Source of the DNA: Sphingobacterium alkalisoli
GTDB lineage: Bacteria; Bacteroidota; Bacteroidia; Sphingobacteriales; Sphingobacteriaceae
Direction: 5' to 3'
Length of the DNA stretch: 64,000 bases
Assembly: GCF_005049105.1 (NCBI RefSeq)
Contig: NZ_SUKA01000002.1
Span: forward strand, 186,001 to 250,000
In this document: positions 17,165 to 25,890 of the stretch, piece after piece
Numbering within the stretch: position 1 is the first letter of the stretch
Layout: every line of letters starts with the position of its first letter
The notes under the pieces: generated by a model
Told to the model about the DNA's origin: nothing
The model's database searches: none
The model's input: the letters and a program-made list of their open reading frames with translations, nothing else
Program-made: the position numbers and the translations under genes

Positions 17165-18832
17165 ATGAAAAAATATTTAGTTTCGATATGCAAGGTGGCC
17201 ATGGTCATGGTGGTCATCTCCGGTTGCCAAGATATAAATCTGACGCCAAAAGACGATTTGGACGATCGGCTATTCTGGAACGATCCCAGTGACTACATGA
17301 AGGCAGTAAACCGATTGTATAGCCGTACGGAAGTGCACGGTACCAAAGATACTGACAGTGATATCGGTTTTGAAATGAGCGCCAATAATGTAAGTAACGG
17401 TTCATGGAATGCACCAAATTCTGACGGCGAATGGAACGATCGGTATACCGATATCCGTGATTGCAACAAAATTTTGGAAAGCAGCCAGTCGTATGCCGGT
17501 AATGCGGCTGACATTACTCGTTTTGTGGCGGAAACCCGTTTTTTTAGGGCGTACAATTATTGGCGGCTTTTGCGGCGGTTTAACCATGTCCCCCTCATCA
17601 CCGAGGTACTCACGACGGAGTCGCCGGCGCTTTACGCCAGCCGCGATGAGCAGCCAGTCGTAGAAGACTTCATCTTGGCCGAGTTGGAAGCCGCTGCTGC
17701 TGCACTTCCCAAGCAAAGTGAGCTGATTGCCGACGACCTAGGCCGGGTCACACAAGGGGCGGCTCTAGCGTTGAAAGCCAGGGTAGCTCTGTTTGCGGGC
17801 ACGTGGGCCAAATACCACCAACACCGCACTGACCATGTACAATTGTTGGATCAAGCTATCGCCGCGGCCAAGCGCGTGGCTGAGAGCAACGAATACCGCC
17901 TGTTTGAAGGAGCTGGAAGCCAAAGCTACCGCAAGCTCTTCATTGACGATGGCGATGACGCGCCAGAGGCCATTTTCTCCAGCCGGTTTGCTACAGACAT
18001 CCGGATGCACTCTACGGCGCATTCGGTCTTCTGGGGCTGGCGGGGTACGCCTACCAAAAAGTTGGCCGATATGTACTTGAGCAAAAGTACTGGTTTGCCC
18101 ATTGAAAACCCGGGCTCAGGTTTCCACGGATATGAGCGTATTGCCCATGAGTTCACCGACCGCGACCCACGGATGACACAGACCATCCTAATGCCAGGTA
18201 CTCATTATATCAATGCCCAGCACGGTCCCGATTCATGTGTGGCTGCATTCACCACTCGGCCAGAAACCCGTACGGGGTACAAGCTATGGAAGTTTATGGG
18301 CGAGTTGATGAAAGAGTCAAACAATGCGTCCTACGATTACCATATCATTCGCTACCCCGAAGTGTTGCTCATTTGGGCTGAAGCCACGTACGAGAAAGAC
18401 GGACTAATCAGCGATGATCTACTCCAGCAGACCATCAATGTGATCCGTTCACGTGTGGGTGTCGAAATGCCTCCGCTTACCAACGGTTTTGCCATAGCAA
18501 ATGGTTTGGATATGCTTACCGAAATCCGTCGGGAACGCACCGTAGAACTGGCCTTTGAGGGGTTTCGCCGTGACGATCTCCGGCGCTGGAAAACTGCGGA
18601 AACCGAGTTGAAACCGGCGTTAAGGGGAATCAAATACCAAGGTACCGAGTATGAGGATTTACAGGTGCTAAATTCAGGGAATCCCGGTGTGGTGGATAGT
18701 GAGGGCTTCCTTATTATCGATCCAGCAAGCGCGCGATTCTTTGACACCCCGAAACACTACTATTATCCGGTACCGTTGGACGAGACCTATCTCAACCCAA
18801 ACTTGCTGCCCAATAATCCTGGATGGCAATAA
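17165..18832 (+). CDS. SusD/RagB-like surface glycan-binding lipoprotein
   Basis: 555-residue lipoprotein (lipobox VVISGC near residue 21) of the SusD/RagB family, the lid that captures glycans for the SusC pore. N-terminal TPR-like repeats run from about residue 75 (FVAETRFFRAYNYWRLLRRF), and the conserved C-terminal block TEIRRERTVELAFEGFRRDD is followed by LRRW near residue 480. It starts 20 bases after the SusC gene and shares its GC-rich composition. A stem-loop follows at 18860-18882. The ligand cannot be predicted from sequence, as SusD binding sites vary. Confidence 0.96.
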   Translation: MKKYLVSICKVAMVMVVISGCQDINLTPKDDLDDRLFWNDPSDYMKAVNRLYSRTEVHGTKDTDSDIGFEMSANNVSNGSWNAPNSDGEWNDRYTDIRDCNKILESSQSYAGNAADITRFVAETRFFRAYNYWRLLRRFNHVPLITEVLTTESPALYASRDEQPVVEDFILAELEAAAAALPKQSELIADDLGRVTQGAALALKARVALFAGTWAKYHQHRTDHVQLLDQAIAAAKRVAESNEYRLFEGAGSQSYRKLFIDDGDDAPEAIFSSRFATDIRMHSTAHSVFWGWRGTPTKKLADMYLSKSTGLPIENPGSGFHGYERIAHEFTDRDPRMTQTILMPGTHYINAQHGPDSCVAAFTTRPETRTGYKLWKFMGELMKESNNASYDYHIIRYPEVLLIWAEATYEKDGLISDDLLQQTINVIRSRVGVEMPPLTNGFAIANGLDMLTEIRRERTVELAFEGFRRDDLRRWKTAETELKPALRGIKYQGTEYEDLQVLNSGNPGVVDSEGFLIIDPASARFFDTPKHYYYPVPLDETYLNPNLLPNNPGWQ

Positions 18833-18859
18833 CAAAGCCTCGTTGGCGAATAACTATCG

Positions 18860-18890
18860 AGCTGCCGGATTTTCCGGCAGCTTTATTACC
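18860..18890 (+). terminator. Stem-loop after susD of the sigma module
   Basis: Perfect 10-base inverted repeat (18860-18869 with 18873-18882) and a 3-base loop, followed by TTATTACC, a weak U-tract. It lies between SusD and the downstream NodB/GH57-like gene and may partly end transcription, reducing expression of the last gene relative to SusCD. Confidence 0.6.
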
Positions 18891-18913
18891 TATTTATTAA
18901 GCTAAAAAATAAC

Positions 18914-20578
18914 ATGAAATTACCTGTAAAGAAGTCTTTAAACATACCTGCCTTGCTTTTTTGTTTCATCTCCTGCATGGCATACGGACAAGTCGACGAT
19001 TCTCCCCGTATCATCAACATCGTCAATTTTATCCGGCAAACGGATTACCGTGTGCAGCACGCAGACAGTCTTTTGTTCGAGGTGGTGGAGGAGCAGATCA
19101 AACTTGTCAATCAGTATAACTTTCCGGCCACGTTTCTCTTCCAATATGATGCCCTGATTAATCCAGCTTACCAGAAGCTGATGAAAACACAGCTCAACGC
19201 CCATTGTGAGATTGGCGCTTGGTGGGAAATCACCCAACCTCATGTAGAAGCTGCGGGTATACCATGGCGAGGCGAACATACGTGGGTATCCCACGCCAAT
19301 ATTGCCTTCACCACCGGATATACCCCGGAGGAACGCGAGAAACTGGCGGATGTGTTTATGGCTAAGTTTAAGGAAATATACGGGTTTTTCCCACGCTCTG
19401 TGGGATCTTGGTTCATCGACTCGCACACGCTGGCCTACCTTTATGAGAAGTACGGCATCGTGGCTTCAAGCAATTGCAAGGACCAAATCGGCACGGACGG
19501 TTATACGCTATGGGGAGGCTATTGGAATCAAGCCTATTACCCCAGTCGCCACAACGCCTATATGCCAGCCCAGCATGCCGAATCCCAGATTCCGGTACCC
19601 ATATTCCGTATGCTCGGGAGCGACCCCATCTACCAGTATGATATCGGCTTGGGGCGTAGCCGGCAGGGCGTAATCTCCCTCGAACCAGTTTACCACGAGT
19701 CGGGTATGGACCAACGTTGGGTCGAGTATTACTTAGATGCCATCGTGAACCAACCCAGCCTAGCTTTTAATTATGCCCAAGCCGGGCAGGAAAACTCCTT
19801 TACGTGGCGGGAAATGAAAAAAGGACTACTGATGCAGTTTCCCTTGTTTGACTCGCTTCGGCGGGAAAATAAGATTCGTTTAGAGACCCTATCCGAGTCG
19901 GGCTTGTGGTTTAAGAAGCGGTTTTCGGTAACACCGGCCACGGCGGTCACTGCGCTGTCCGATGTGCGGGGTGAGGGGCGGAAAACGGTTTGGTACAACA
20001 GCCGGTTCTACCGGGCAAACCTCCTTTGGGAAAAAGGCACGTTCCGTTTCCGTGATATCCACCTCTTCGACGAGCGGTTTGTGTCGAGTTATCTAAAGGC
20101 AGCCGGTACGGGCAACCAGTTTTTTTACTATGCATTGCCGGTAGTAGATGGCTTTCAATGGAGTACGTCCGATGATCGTGCAGGCCTTCGTATTATGCGA
20201 TTGGACGGCAAAGGACAGGCGTCTGAAGTCCTGATCGATGATCCAGAAGTCACCGAAATAGCCGCGGATCAGCTCCAGGTACGCTGCGCAGATGATCAAG
20301 GAAACGTCTTTACTATCCAGTTCCATGAGTCGCATATCGAAATCAGCTGTTCGCCAAAAGAAAAAGACCTGTTGTGGCAGTTAGAACTTCGGGGACCAAA
20401 ACCAACGGCGTTCCCTTTTCAAGCCATCCACAAGAAAAAGATTGATGCTACTTTCCGTGACTTTTCATATGCGCTTTATAGCAAGAAGGGGACGTTTGAA
20501 CCAGTCCATGATGAGTTAGGGACCGCATTCCGCATCATACCAAAACGCCACCAGATTATCATCGCTACCCATCGATGA
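18914..20578 (+). CDS. Secreted protein of glycoside hydrolase/deacetylase-barrel type, function unknown
   Basis: 554 residues with a signal peptide (ending MAYGQ near residue 25). The N-terminal 300 residues resemble the beta/alpha barrel shared by NodB deacetylases and GH57/GH38-type hydrolases: a first strand RIINIVNFIRQ, FPATFLFQYDAL, AHCEIGAWWEITQPHV, YGFFPRSVGSWFIDSHTLAY. The usual NodB metal motif (TFDDG plus HSxxH) is not visible. Acidic and His residues that could be catalytic are E99, E105, H110, D169 and H171. The C-terminal part (about 380-554) looks like a beta-sandwich. It is the only enzyme-like gene of the ECF/FecR/SusCD module, so it probably acts on that module's unidentified substrate. 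The fold assignment is tentative. Confidence 0.6.
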   Translation: MKLPVKKSLNIPALLFCFISCMAYGQVDDSPRIINIVNFIRQTDYRVQHADSLLFEVVEEQIKLVNQYNFPATFLFQYDALINPAYQKLMKTQLNAHCEIGAWWEITQPHVEAAGIPWRGEHTWVSHANIAFTTGYTPEEREKLADVFMAKFKEIYGFFPRSVGSWFIDSHTLAYLYEKYGIVASSNCKDQIGTDGYTLWGGYWNQAYYPSRHNAYMPAQHAESQIPVPIFRMLGSDPIYQYDIGLGRSRQGVISLEPVYHESGMDQRWVEYYLDAIVNQPSLAFNYAQAGQENSFTWREMKKGLLMQFPLFDSLRRENKIRLETLSESGLWFKKRFSVTPATAVTALSDVRGEGRKTVWYNSRFYRANLLWEKGTFRFRDIHLFDERFVSSYLKAAGTGNQFFYYALPVVDGFQWSTSDDRAGLRIMRLDGKGQASEVLIDDPEVTEIAADQLQVRCADDQGNVFTIQFHESHIEISCSPKEKDLLWQLELRGPKPTAFPFQAIHKKKIDATFRDFSYALYSKKGTFEPVHDELGTAFRIIPKRHQIIIATHR

Positions 20579-21003
20579 CCCAATACCTAGCCGAAGTTTT
20601 TATTACCGGTTAATCACCAAGAGGCTGTCTAAGTTTTGAATTGGGCAGCCTCTTTTTGGTGGAATATCGTAATGACATACAGTTTAGGAGCTGTCTTCAG
20701 CCGCTTTAGCCTTTGGTACCAACGTCCGTTTGGTTAAGTAGGAATAACCATCCAAAGTTGTGTACTTACCTTTTGTTTGGGTAACCAAAGTAAAAACAAA
20801 GCTTCGTGCCACTTTCCCGATTCCGCATAGCGTTTGATCAGGGCATTGCACTGATTGACGAAACATAAGGCCAGTGTTTTTTCGAAGATGATTGACAACA
20901 CATAAATGTATTACTTGATCCCCTCGCTTTCTAACGCTACGTTACAGCTGGCAGTGCGAAATGTTCAGTTGATCCTAGGTGTTACAGGTATGGACAATGG
21001 CTT
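20579..21003. other. 425-base intergenic region between convergent genes
   Basis: Apart from the terminator at 20619-20657, no convincing gene is seen. A 60-codon minus-strand frame at 20684-20866 gives no recognisable protein. The stretch separates the GC-rich sigma module from the minus-strand CE6/xus block and may be a remnant at a module boundary. No part of the missing C-terminal half of the aldo/keto reductase was recognised here on either strand. Confidence 0.5.
20619..20657 (+). terminator. Rho-independent terminator after the sigma module
   Basis: Inverted repeat AAGAGGCTG (20619-20627) with CAGCCTCTT (20646-20654), about 18-base loop, running into five T's. The outer bases CACCAA and TTGGTG extend the dyad. 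It follows the stop of the 554-residue protein by about 40 bases. Similar GAGGCTGTC palindromes recur in Bacteroidota intergenic DNA, so it could also be a small repeat element. Confidence 0.7.
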
Positions 21004-21867
<864 letters not shown>

Positions 21868-21874
21868 TTAAGTA

Positions 21875-21894
21875 AGAGGGGGATTTCCCCCTCT
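21875..21894 (-). terminator. Stem-loop between the small secreted protein and CE6 genes
   Basis: Perfect 9-base stem (21875-21883 with 21886-21894) rich in G/C with a 2-base loop. It lies downstream of the minus-strand gene ending at 21933. The minus-strand RNA continues with UACUUAAAAAA rather than a clean U-run, so termination strength is uncertain. Confidence 0.55.
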
Positions 21895-21932
21895 CTTTTG
21901 CCAAATAAATTACCCTGTGTTTTTGCTACAGT

Positions 21933-22301
21933 TTACCACATAAATTCAACTAATCCAATAGAGTTGGAATAGCAGACAATTCCGACTTCGATAGCATACC
22001 AATGACCTAAAAAGGTTTGATAAGCTCCTGTGGAAGCTCCAAAGTTGTAGTCGTGAATTAATGTGCTACCATGTTTTAGATAACCCGCACCAGAAGTGGG
22101 TATATATGCGGGTTCGCCTCCGTTGGTATACGTACATCGAAATGCAATTTCACAATAGCTATTTATCGACACAACTTGACTGTTGCTGGAAGGGTACATA
22201 CCAGGTACTGTTGATGCCATTAGGCCTATACCATTGGTATAAGCAAAGCTCATTGTTGCACTAGCAAATAATAAGCTTAAGATTAAAATGATTTTTTTCA
22301 T
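21933..22301 (-). CDS. Small secreted Cys-containing protein, unknown family (copy 2)
   Basis: 122-residue protein with a clear signal peptide (MKKIILILSLLFASATMSFA), leaving about 100 mature residues. I do not recognise the family. It shares with the next upstream gene a near-identical leader, the block VVSINSYCEIAFRC (two Cys) and Gly/Ser/Tyr-rich remaining sequence, so the two are probably tandem duplicates. A third Cys lies in GIVCYSN. The mature part looks like a small beta-rich secreted domain. It lies 27 bases downstream of its paralogue, which in turn follows a parvulin-like lipoprotein gene on the same strand. Confidence 0.75.
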   Translation of the reverse strand: MKKIILILSLLFASATMSFAYTNGIGLMASTVPGMYPSSNSQVVSINSYCEIAFRCTYTNGGEPAYIPTSGAGYLKHGSTLIHDYNFGASTGAYQTFLGHWYAIEVGIVCYSNSIGLVEFMW

Positions 22302-22328
22302 AGTATTTGATTTTGAATTTAGAAATTG

Positions 22329-22679
22329 TTACCCCCAACTAATAGTTGCAGTTCCTGCTGCGCCTGTGGCGCCAGATACACTTATGTAGACCGTAATATT
22401 ATCCCAATATCTATTGGACACTGTTGCAGAGTAGCTGCCGCTGGTTACCCCGTAAACTTCACCGATTAAGATGTCACCATAGGCTACGGCACTGCCACTG
22501 GCTCCCGTTTCCCAGACACAATTAAATTGTAGTAGGTTACAATATTGGTTAACATTTACTACCATATGTGCAGTACTATTGGGTGTGTTAGCAATAGCTG
22601 TCACATACTGCGAATTGTACGCGTAGGCAGAAATAAAACTGCCAAAAAATAAACTGACGATTAAAATGATTTTTTTCAT
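22329..22679 (-). CDS. Small secreted Cys-containing protein, unknown family (copy 1)
   Basis: 116-residue protein with signal peptide MKKIILIVSLFFGSFISAYA. The mature part has VVNVNQYCNLLQFNC, matching the two-Cys block of the gene at 21933, then a Gly/Ser/Thr-rich segment ending TATISWG. No known domain recognised. Two cysteines six or seven residues apart could form a disulfide in the periplasm or outside the cell. It lies between the parvulin-like lipoprotein gene (65-base gap) and its paralogue (27-base gap); all three are probably co-transcribed. Confidence 0.75.
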   Translation of the reverse strand: MKKIILIVSLFFGSFISAYAYNSQYVTAIANTPNSTAHMVVNVNQYCNLLQFNCVWETGASGSAVAYGDILIGEVYGVTSGSYSATVSNRYWDNITVYISVSGATGAAGTATISWG

Positions 22680-22744
22680 GATTTTTAAATTTACAAATGA
22701 TTAAATATGGATAATTTATAATGGTTTTTCGAAAATGGCCACTG

Positions 22745-24043
22745 CTAGATTATTTTATCTACCTTAACCCGATACATGGATTTTAGAAGGTCCAGTTGTC
22801 TTATATATTCTTCTTTTTCCTTATCTGTATACAATCGTTGTTTTAGTATGTCTTTTACCTGCTCAAAAGATTTCAGACTATCCTTTTGAGTATGATAATA
22901 GGACACGACCTCTTGGTCACTCACTTGAATAGCAGGATGTATGTATTTCTCTCGGAAATAATTCAAATAAAAGCGGTTTCGCAGCCACCCTACAAATAGC
23001 GTGTATTCTTTGTCGTTTTCGGGCTCGAGCTTTTGCACTTCTTCATATAAGAACTGATTGATCAGATAAGTCTCAAGCATGTTCATCACATCATCTGTGT
23101 GCTTAAGAGATCCCACAAACATAGGTTGATATCGAATAAATTCCCGAAAATCTTTTCCATAAAATTGCACTCTATGGCCGTTGAGCGTATATTCCATTAG
23201 GAGTGAGTCGTCCATTGTATTTGGCCATTCACGTTCCGTATCTTTATATTGCTTGCATAGGTCTGCGATAGCCGAAACATGAAAATTGGGACGAGTCTGT
23301 ATCTTGATATGCTGTTGGCTTTCCCAAATATATTTATTCGTCAACGTCAACGTTAATTGCTGATGTAGCGTGTTTTTAATTTCTTCGAAGGGGGGACGGC
23401 TGGTAATTTCTACGTCTCGTATATAAATCATATACGATCCCTGGTCGGTATCAAATGGCCCGATAATATCGCCAGACTTTGCGTTATCAAGTTGATCTGT
23501 AAACGATCCGTATGGGAAGAATGGGTAAGATAAGCTTATTTGATAAAATTGATCTTTATTTATCTTTTTTTTGAGGTCATCGAATCCACTTTTATTGTAT
23601 TTATCTTCCTTTGATGCACTAGTTTTTGGTAATCGGAGAAGATCAAGGTGGTAGATGTGGTCTCGTTTTCTATATGCTGTATTGAGTAGACTATCCGTGA
23701 TTTCTAGCTTCGGTTTTATATTTTTGTTCCAAAGATAGCCGTCAACTTGGGATACATAAAATTTTAGCGCATAATCTAGACGTTTATTGAGTTCGGGTAT
23801 TGTGTCAAAGCGATTATCTTTTGCGAAGGCCAGGATATAAGCTTCATCCCGTATTTGCGCCTGTAATTGGTTCGAATCCAGATTATTTCTTTTTTGCTTT
23901 TCTTTTAGATATAGATATTCGTCCTGGCTAAGTGAAAATGCTCCTACATGTAAGATAGTATTTTCACCCTCTTTTGGTGAGGTGTCATCATTACAGCTAA
24001 TCAAAAAAATCAATAGATACGTGTATATTACTACTCTTTTCAT
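22745..24043 (-). CDS. Parvulin/SurA-like peptidyl-prolyl isomerase lipoprotein
   Basis: 432-residue lipoprotein (lipobox FLISC near residue 17). The central part (about 125-215) resembles a PpiC rotamase domain: HIYHLDLLRLP at the first strand and GDIIGPFDTDQGSYMIYIRDVE at the last strands, the typical IGP-hairpin. Long charged helical flanks on both sides resemble SurA/PrsA chaperone arms. Such proteins help secreted or outer-membrane proteins fold. Its position directly upstream of two small secreted proteins suggests a dedicated foldase, though it could also serve the nearby SusC/SusD proteins. Conservation is weak, so isomerase activity is not assured. Confidence 0.75.
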   Translation of the reverse strand: MKRVVIYTYLLIFLISCNDDTSPKEGENTILHVGAFSLSQDEYLYLKEKQKRNNLDSNQLQAQIRDEAYILAFAKDNRFDTIPELNKRLDYALKFYVSQVDGYLWNKNIKPKLEITDSLLNTAYRKRDHIYHLDLLRLPKTSASKEDKYNKSGFDDLKKKINKDQFYQISLSYPFFPYGSFTDQLDNAKSGDIIGPFDTDQGSYMIYIRDVEITSRPPFEEIKNTLHQQLTLTLTNKYIWESQQHIKIQTRPNFHVSAIADLCKQYKDTEREWPNTMDDSLLMEYTLNGHRVQFYGKDFREFIRYQPMFVGSLKHTDDVMNMLETYLINQFLYEEVQKLEPENDKEYTLFVGWLRNRFYLNYFREKYIHPAIQVSDQEVVSYYHTQKDSLKSFEQVKDILKQRLYTDKEKEEYIRQLDLLKSMYRVKVDKII

Positions 24044-24096
24044 AAAGCTCGCAGTGATTATATGGGAGAAGATGGGATCATATAGGGTTTAAAAAA

Positions 24097-24129
24097 TAGG
24101 GGAGGTTATAATTTCTTCAACACTCCCCT
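24097..24129 (-). terminator. Terminator of the xus operon
   Basis: Inverted repeat AGGGGAG (24098-24104) with CTCCCCT (24123-24129), extended by GTT/AAC with one bulge. On the minus strand it is followed by TATTTTTTAAA. It lies just after the stop codon of the GH10-like gene at 24163, so it should end the SusC-SusD-SusC-SusD operon. Confidence 0.75.
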
Positions 24130-24162
24130 CAGTTAAATAAATAAACAACAGGTCTAATTATG

Positions 24163-25869
24163 TTATTTTTGTTGTTCCAGAGCTTCTACTACAGCCTGAT
24201 AAGATAATTTACGCAAATAGTTTGCTGTATTTGTCCATAGGCCTAAGGGCTCATTTGGCCGCCAAGTCGAGTTACTAGCTTGATCTATTGGACTACGGAA
24301 TGTTATACCCGCCCGTTGGTTGGCAGGTATTATCGTATAATAGGCTTCAACAAACCATTTATACATTGATGCCTGTTGCTGATACATGACTGAGGTAGTC
24401 TGTGTTGTACTGGTACCTGTACCGATATCCAACCCTGTTATTTTTACAAGCTTTCCCGTTTCGGCTAGGCTTGTTAACATAGCCTCTATTTTTGCTTTAT
24501 CAGCATCCAAATTTAACGCGAGCTCTGTTGCAATACCGTCGACTTTTACGCCTTTTTCCTCCGTATAGGTGATGAAGTCCATTAATCCCTGTATTTTAGC
24601 TGGATTATTAAATAAGTTCGTTTCCGTAAAAAATATATTGTCGTCCGCGCTTGCATATTGTTTAATTTTTTCAATGGTCATCGCCGCATAATCTTTTCCC
24701 AGATAATCTTGCCAGTAAAAGGTGTTTGCAGGGGGTGTGGTACCGATTCCGGTTCGTAATTTAGAAGGATTGGCTTCATCAATAGGCTGGTAAACAACAC
24801 TCCATGATTTAATTTTGTCTTTACCAGCTTCGCCGATAGCCTTGATATACTTATCTAACTCGTTGGTAAATATCTGTGTTCGTTCTTCGGGGGTTTTTAC
24901 TATAATTTCGCCGATCTTTTCCCAGTTCATAGTGATATTATCGATGAGATAATCTGCCGATCCGGTAGCAGAACCTATTGTAAGAACAAAGCTCGTGAAT
25001 TCTTTCATTGCCGGGGTCAAATTAAGATTAGCTAGCGGCAATGTAATCAGACCTCTCCCCCAAACATTATCTCCTACCCCAAAACTGGATGGGCTATTGA
25101 AATTGTTCAAGGTTACATCTCCTATCGCTGTCGTAATAGCCATACGCATACCAGCTCCATATAGACCACAGCATCCGCCACCTTTAAAATCAATTGTAAC
25201 AGTTTTATAATCGCCTAATTTGCGTCCTTCGGGTAGATTGATCTGGAACTGCGGAAATGTCTGCGCTCCTTTCATATTTAATACTTTTCCGCTTTTGCCA
25301 TCTGGGTCATTCACTACAATGTTACTGCCTGAACCTCTAACTGGAAAGGATGAGCCTAATGCAATTTCTTCGAAGTTTTCAACGATGTCTTTTCCAGATT
25401 CGCCGGGAATAATAATATCTGCTATTAGTCCGTTCAGATAGTTTGCTTGTTGATTTTCATGCCAAAGCAAATGTCCTGCATGTATAGGCATACTTACGGC
25501 ACTGTTAGTTTCTAATGCGGCCTGCAGATCTGTTATGAAAATACTACCATCTGCCTGTATAAAGTTCATGTGATGTAATTCGGTGTAACCGATTTCGTCG
25601 AAATGACGTTGTGTTAATCGGTATAGCAGACTATTATTCGCAACGTCTGCTAAACTGAGTTCGGCGCCTAATTTGAAATTGGGCTGGCTACTATAATCTA
25701 TGTATGTCTTTAGCTCATTGTAAGCATCTAGCTCTTCCTGATCAATAATGGTTTGGGGCTTATCAATATATTGTTCTCTTGTTTCAAATTTAGCACAACT
25801 ATTGAATAGAAGTGAGGTCACAAAATAGAATGCAATTCCTCTGGAAATTTGTTTACTTATCATATTCAT
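24163..25869 (-). CDS. GH10-like lipoprotein with CBM-type insertion, catalytic residues lost
   Basis: 568-residue predicted lipoprotein (lipobox LFNSC near residue 25). Its barrel follows Bacteroidota Xyn10C-type xylanases interrupted by a carbohydrate-binding insertion (about residues 155-315; GSGSNIVVNDPDGKSGKVL to SADYLIDNITMNWEK). GH10 landmarks remain: WHENQQ, YLGKDYA, KGVKVDGIATE, QASMYKWFVEAYYTIIP, EPLGLW. But the acid/base motif WDVVNEP reads WSVVYQP (Q361 in place of Glu), and the nucleophile motif xTELDIG reads ITGLDIG (G479 in place of Glu). It should therefore be inactive as a retaining xylanase and is best seen as a surface xylan-binding protein. It is the last gene of the xus-type operon, in the slot of Prevotella xyn10C. 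Confidence 0.88.
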   Translation of the reverse strand: MNMISKQISRGIAFYFVTSLLFNSCAKFETREQYIDKPQTIIDQEELDAYNELKTYIDYSSQPNFKLGAELSLADVANNSLLYRLTQRHFDEIGYTELHHMNFIQADGSIFITDLQAALETNSAVSMPIHAGHLLWHENQQANYLNGLIADIIIPGESGKDIVENFEEIALGSSFPVRGSGSNIVVNDPDGKSGKVLNMKGAQTFPQFQINLPEGRKLGDYKTVTIDFKGGGCCGLYGAGMRMAITTAIGDVTLNNFNSPSSFGVGDNVWGRGLITLPLANLNLTPAMKEFTSFVLTIGSATGSADYLIDNITMNWEKIGEIIVKTPEERTQIFTNELDKYIKAIGEAGKDKIKSWSVVYQPIDEANPSKLRTGIGTTPPANTFYWQDYLGKDYAAMTIEKIKQYASADDNIFFTETNLFNNPAKIQGLMDFITYTEEKGVKVDGIATELALNLDADKAKIEAMLTSLAETGKLVKITGLDIGTGTSTTQTTSVMYQQQASMYKWFVEAYYTIIPANQRAGITFRSPIDQASNSTWRPNEPLGLWTNTANYLRKLSYQAVVEALEQQK

Positions 25870-25890
25870 AATAGCTTAGTAAAATGGGGG

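Noticed and set aside
20684..20866. 60-codon minus-strand open frame ending KAKAAEDSS
   Set aside because: No recognisable family, no clear start context, and alternative frames look equally plausible. I treat it as non-coding or a remnant.
20660..21003. Possible C-terminal half of the broken aldo/keto reductase
   Set aside because: I read this stretch on both strands for the expected reductase blocks and found none, so a simple insertion splitting one gene is not shown.
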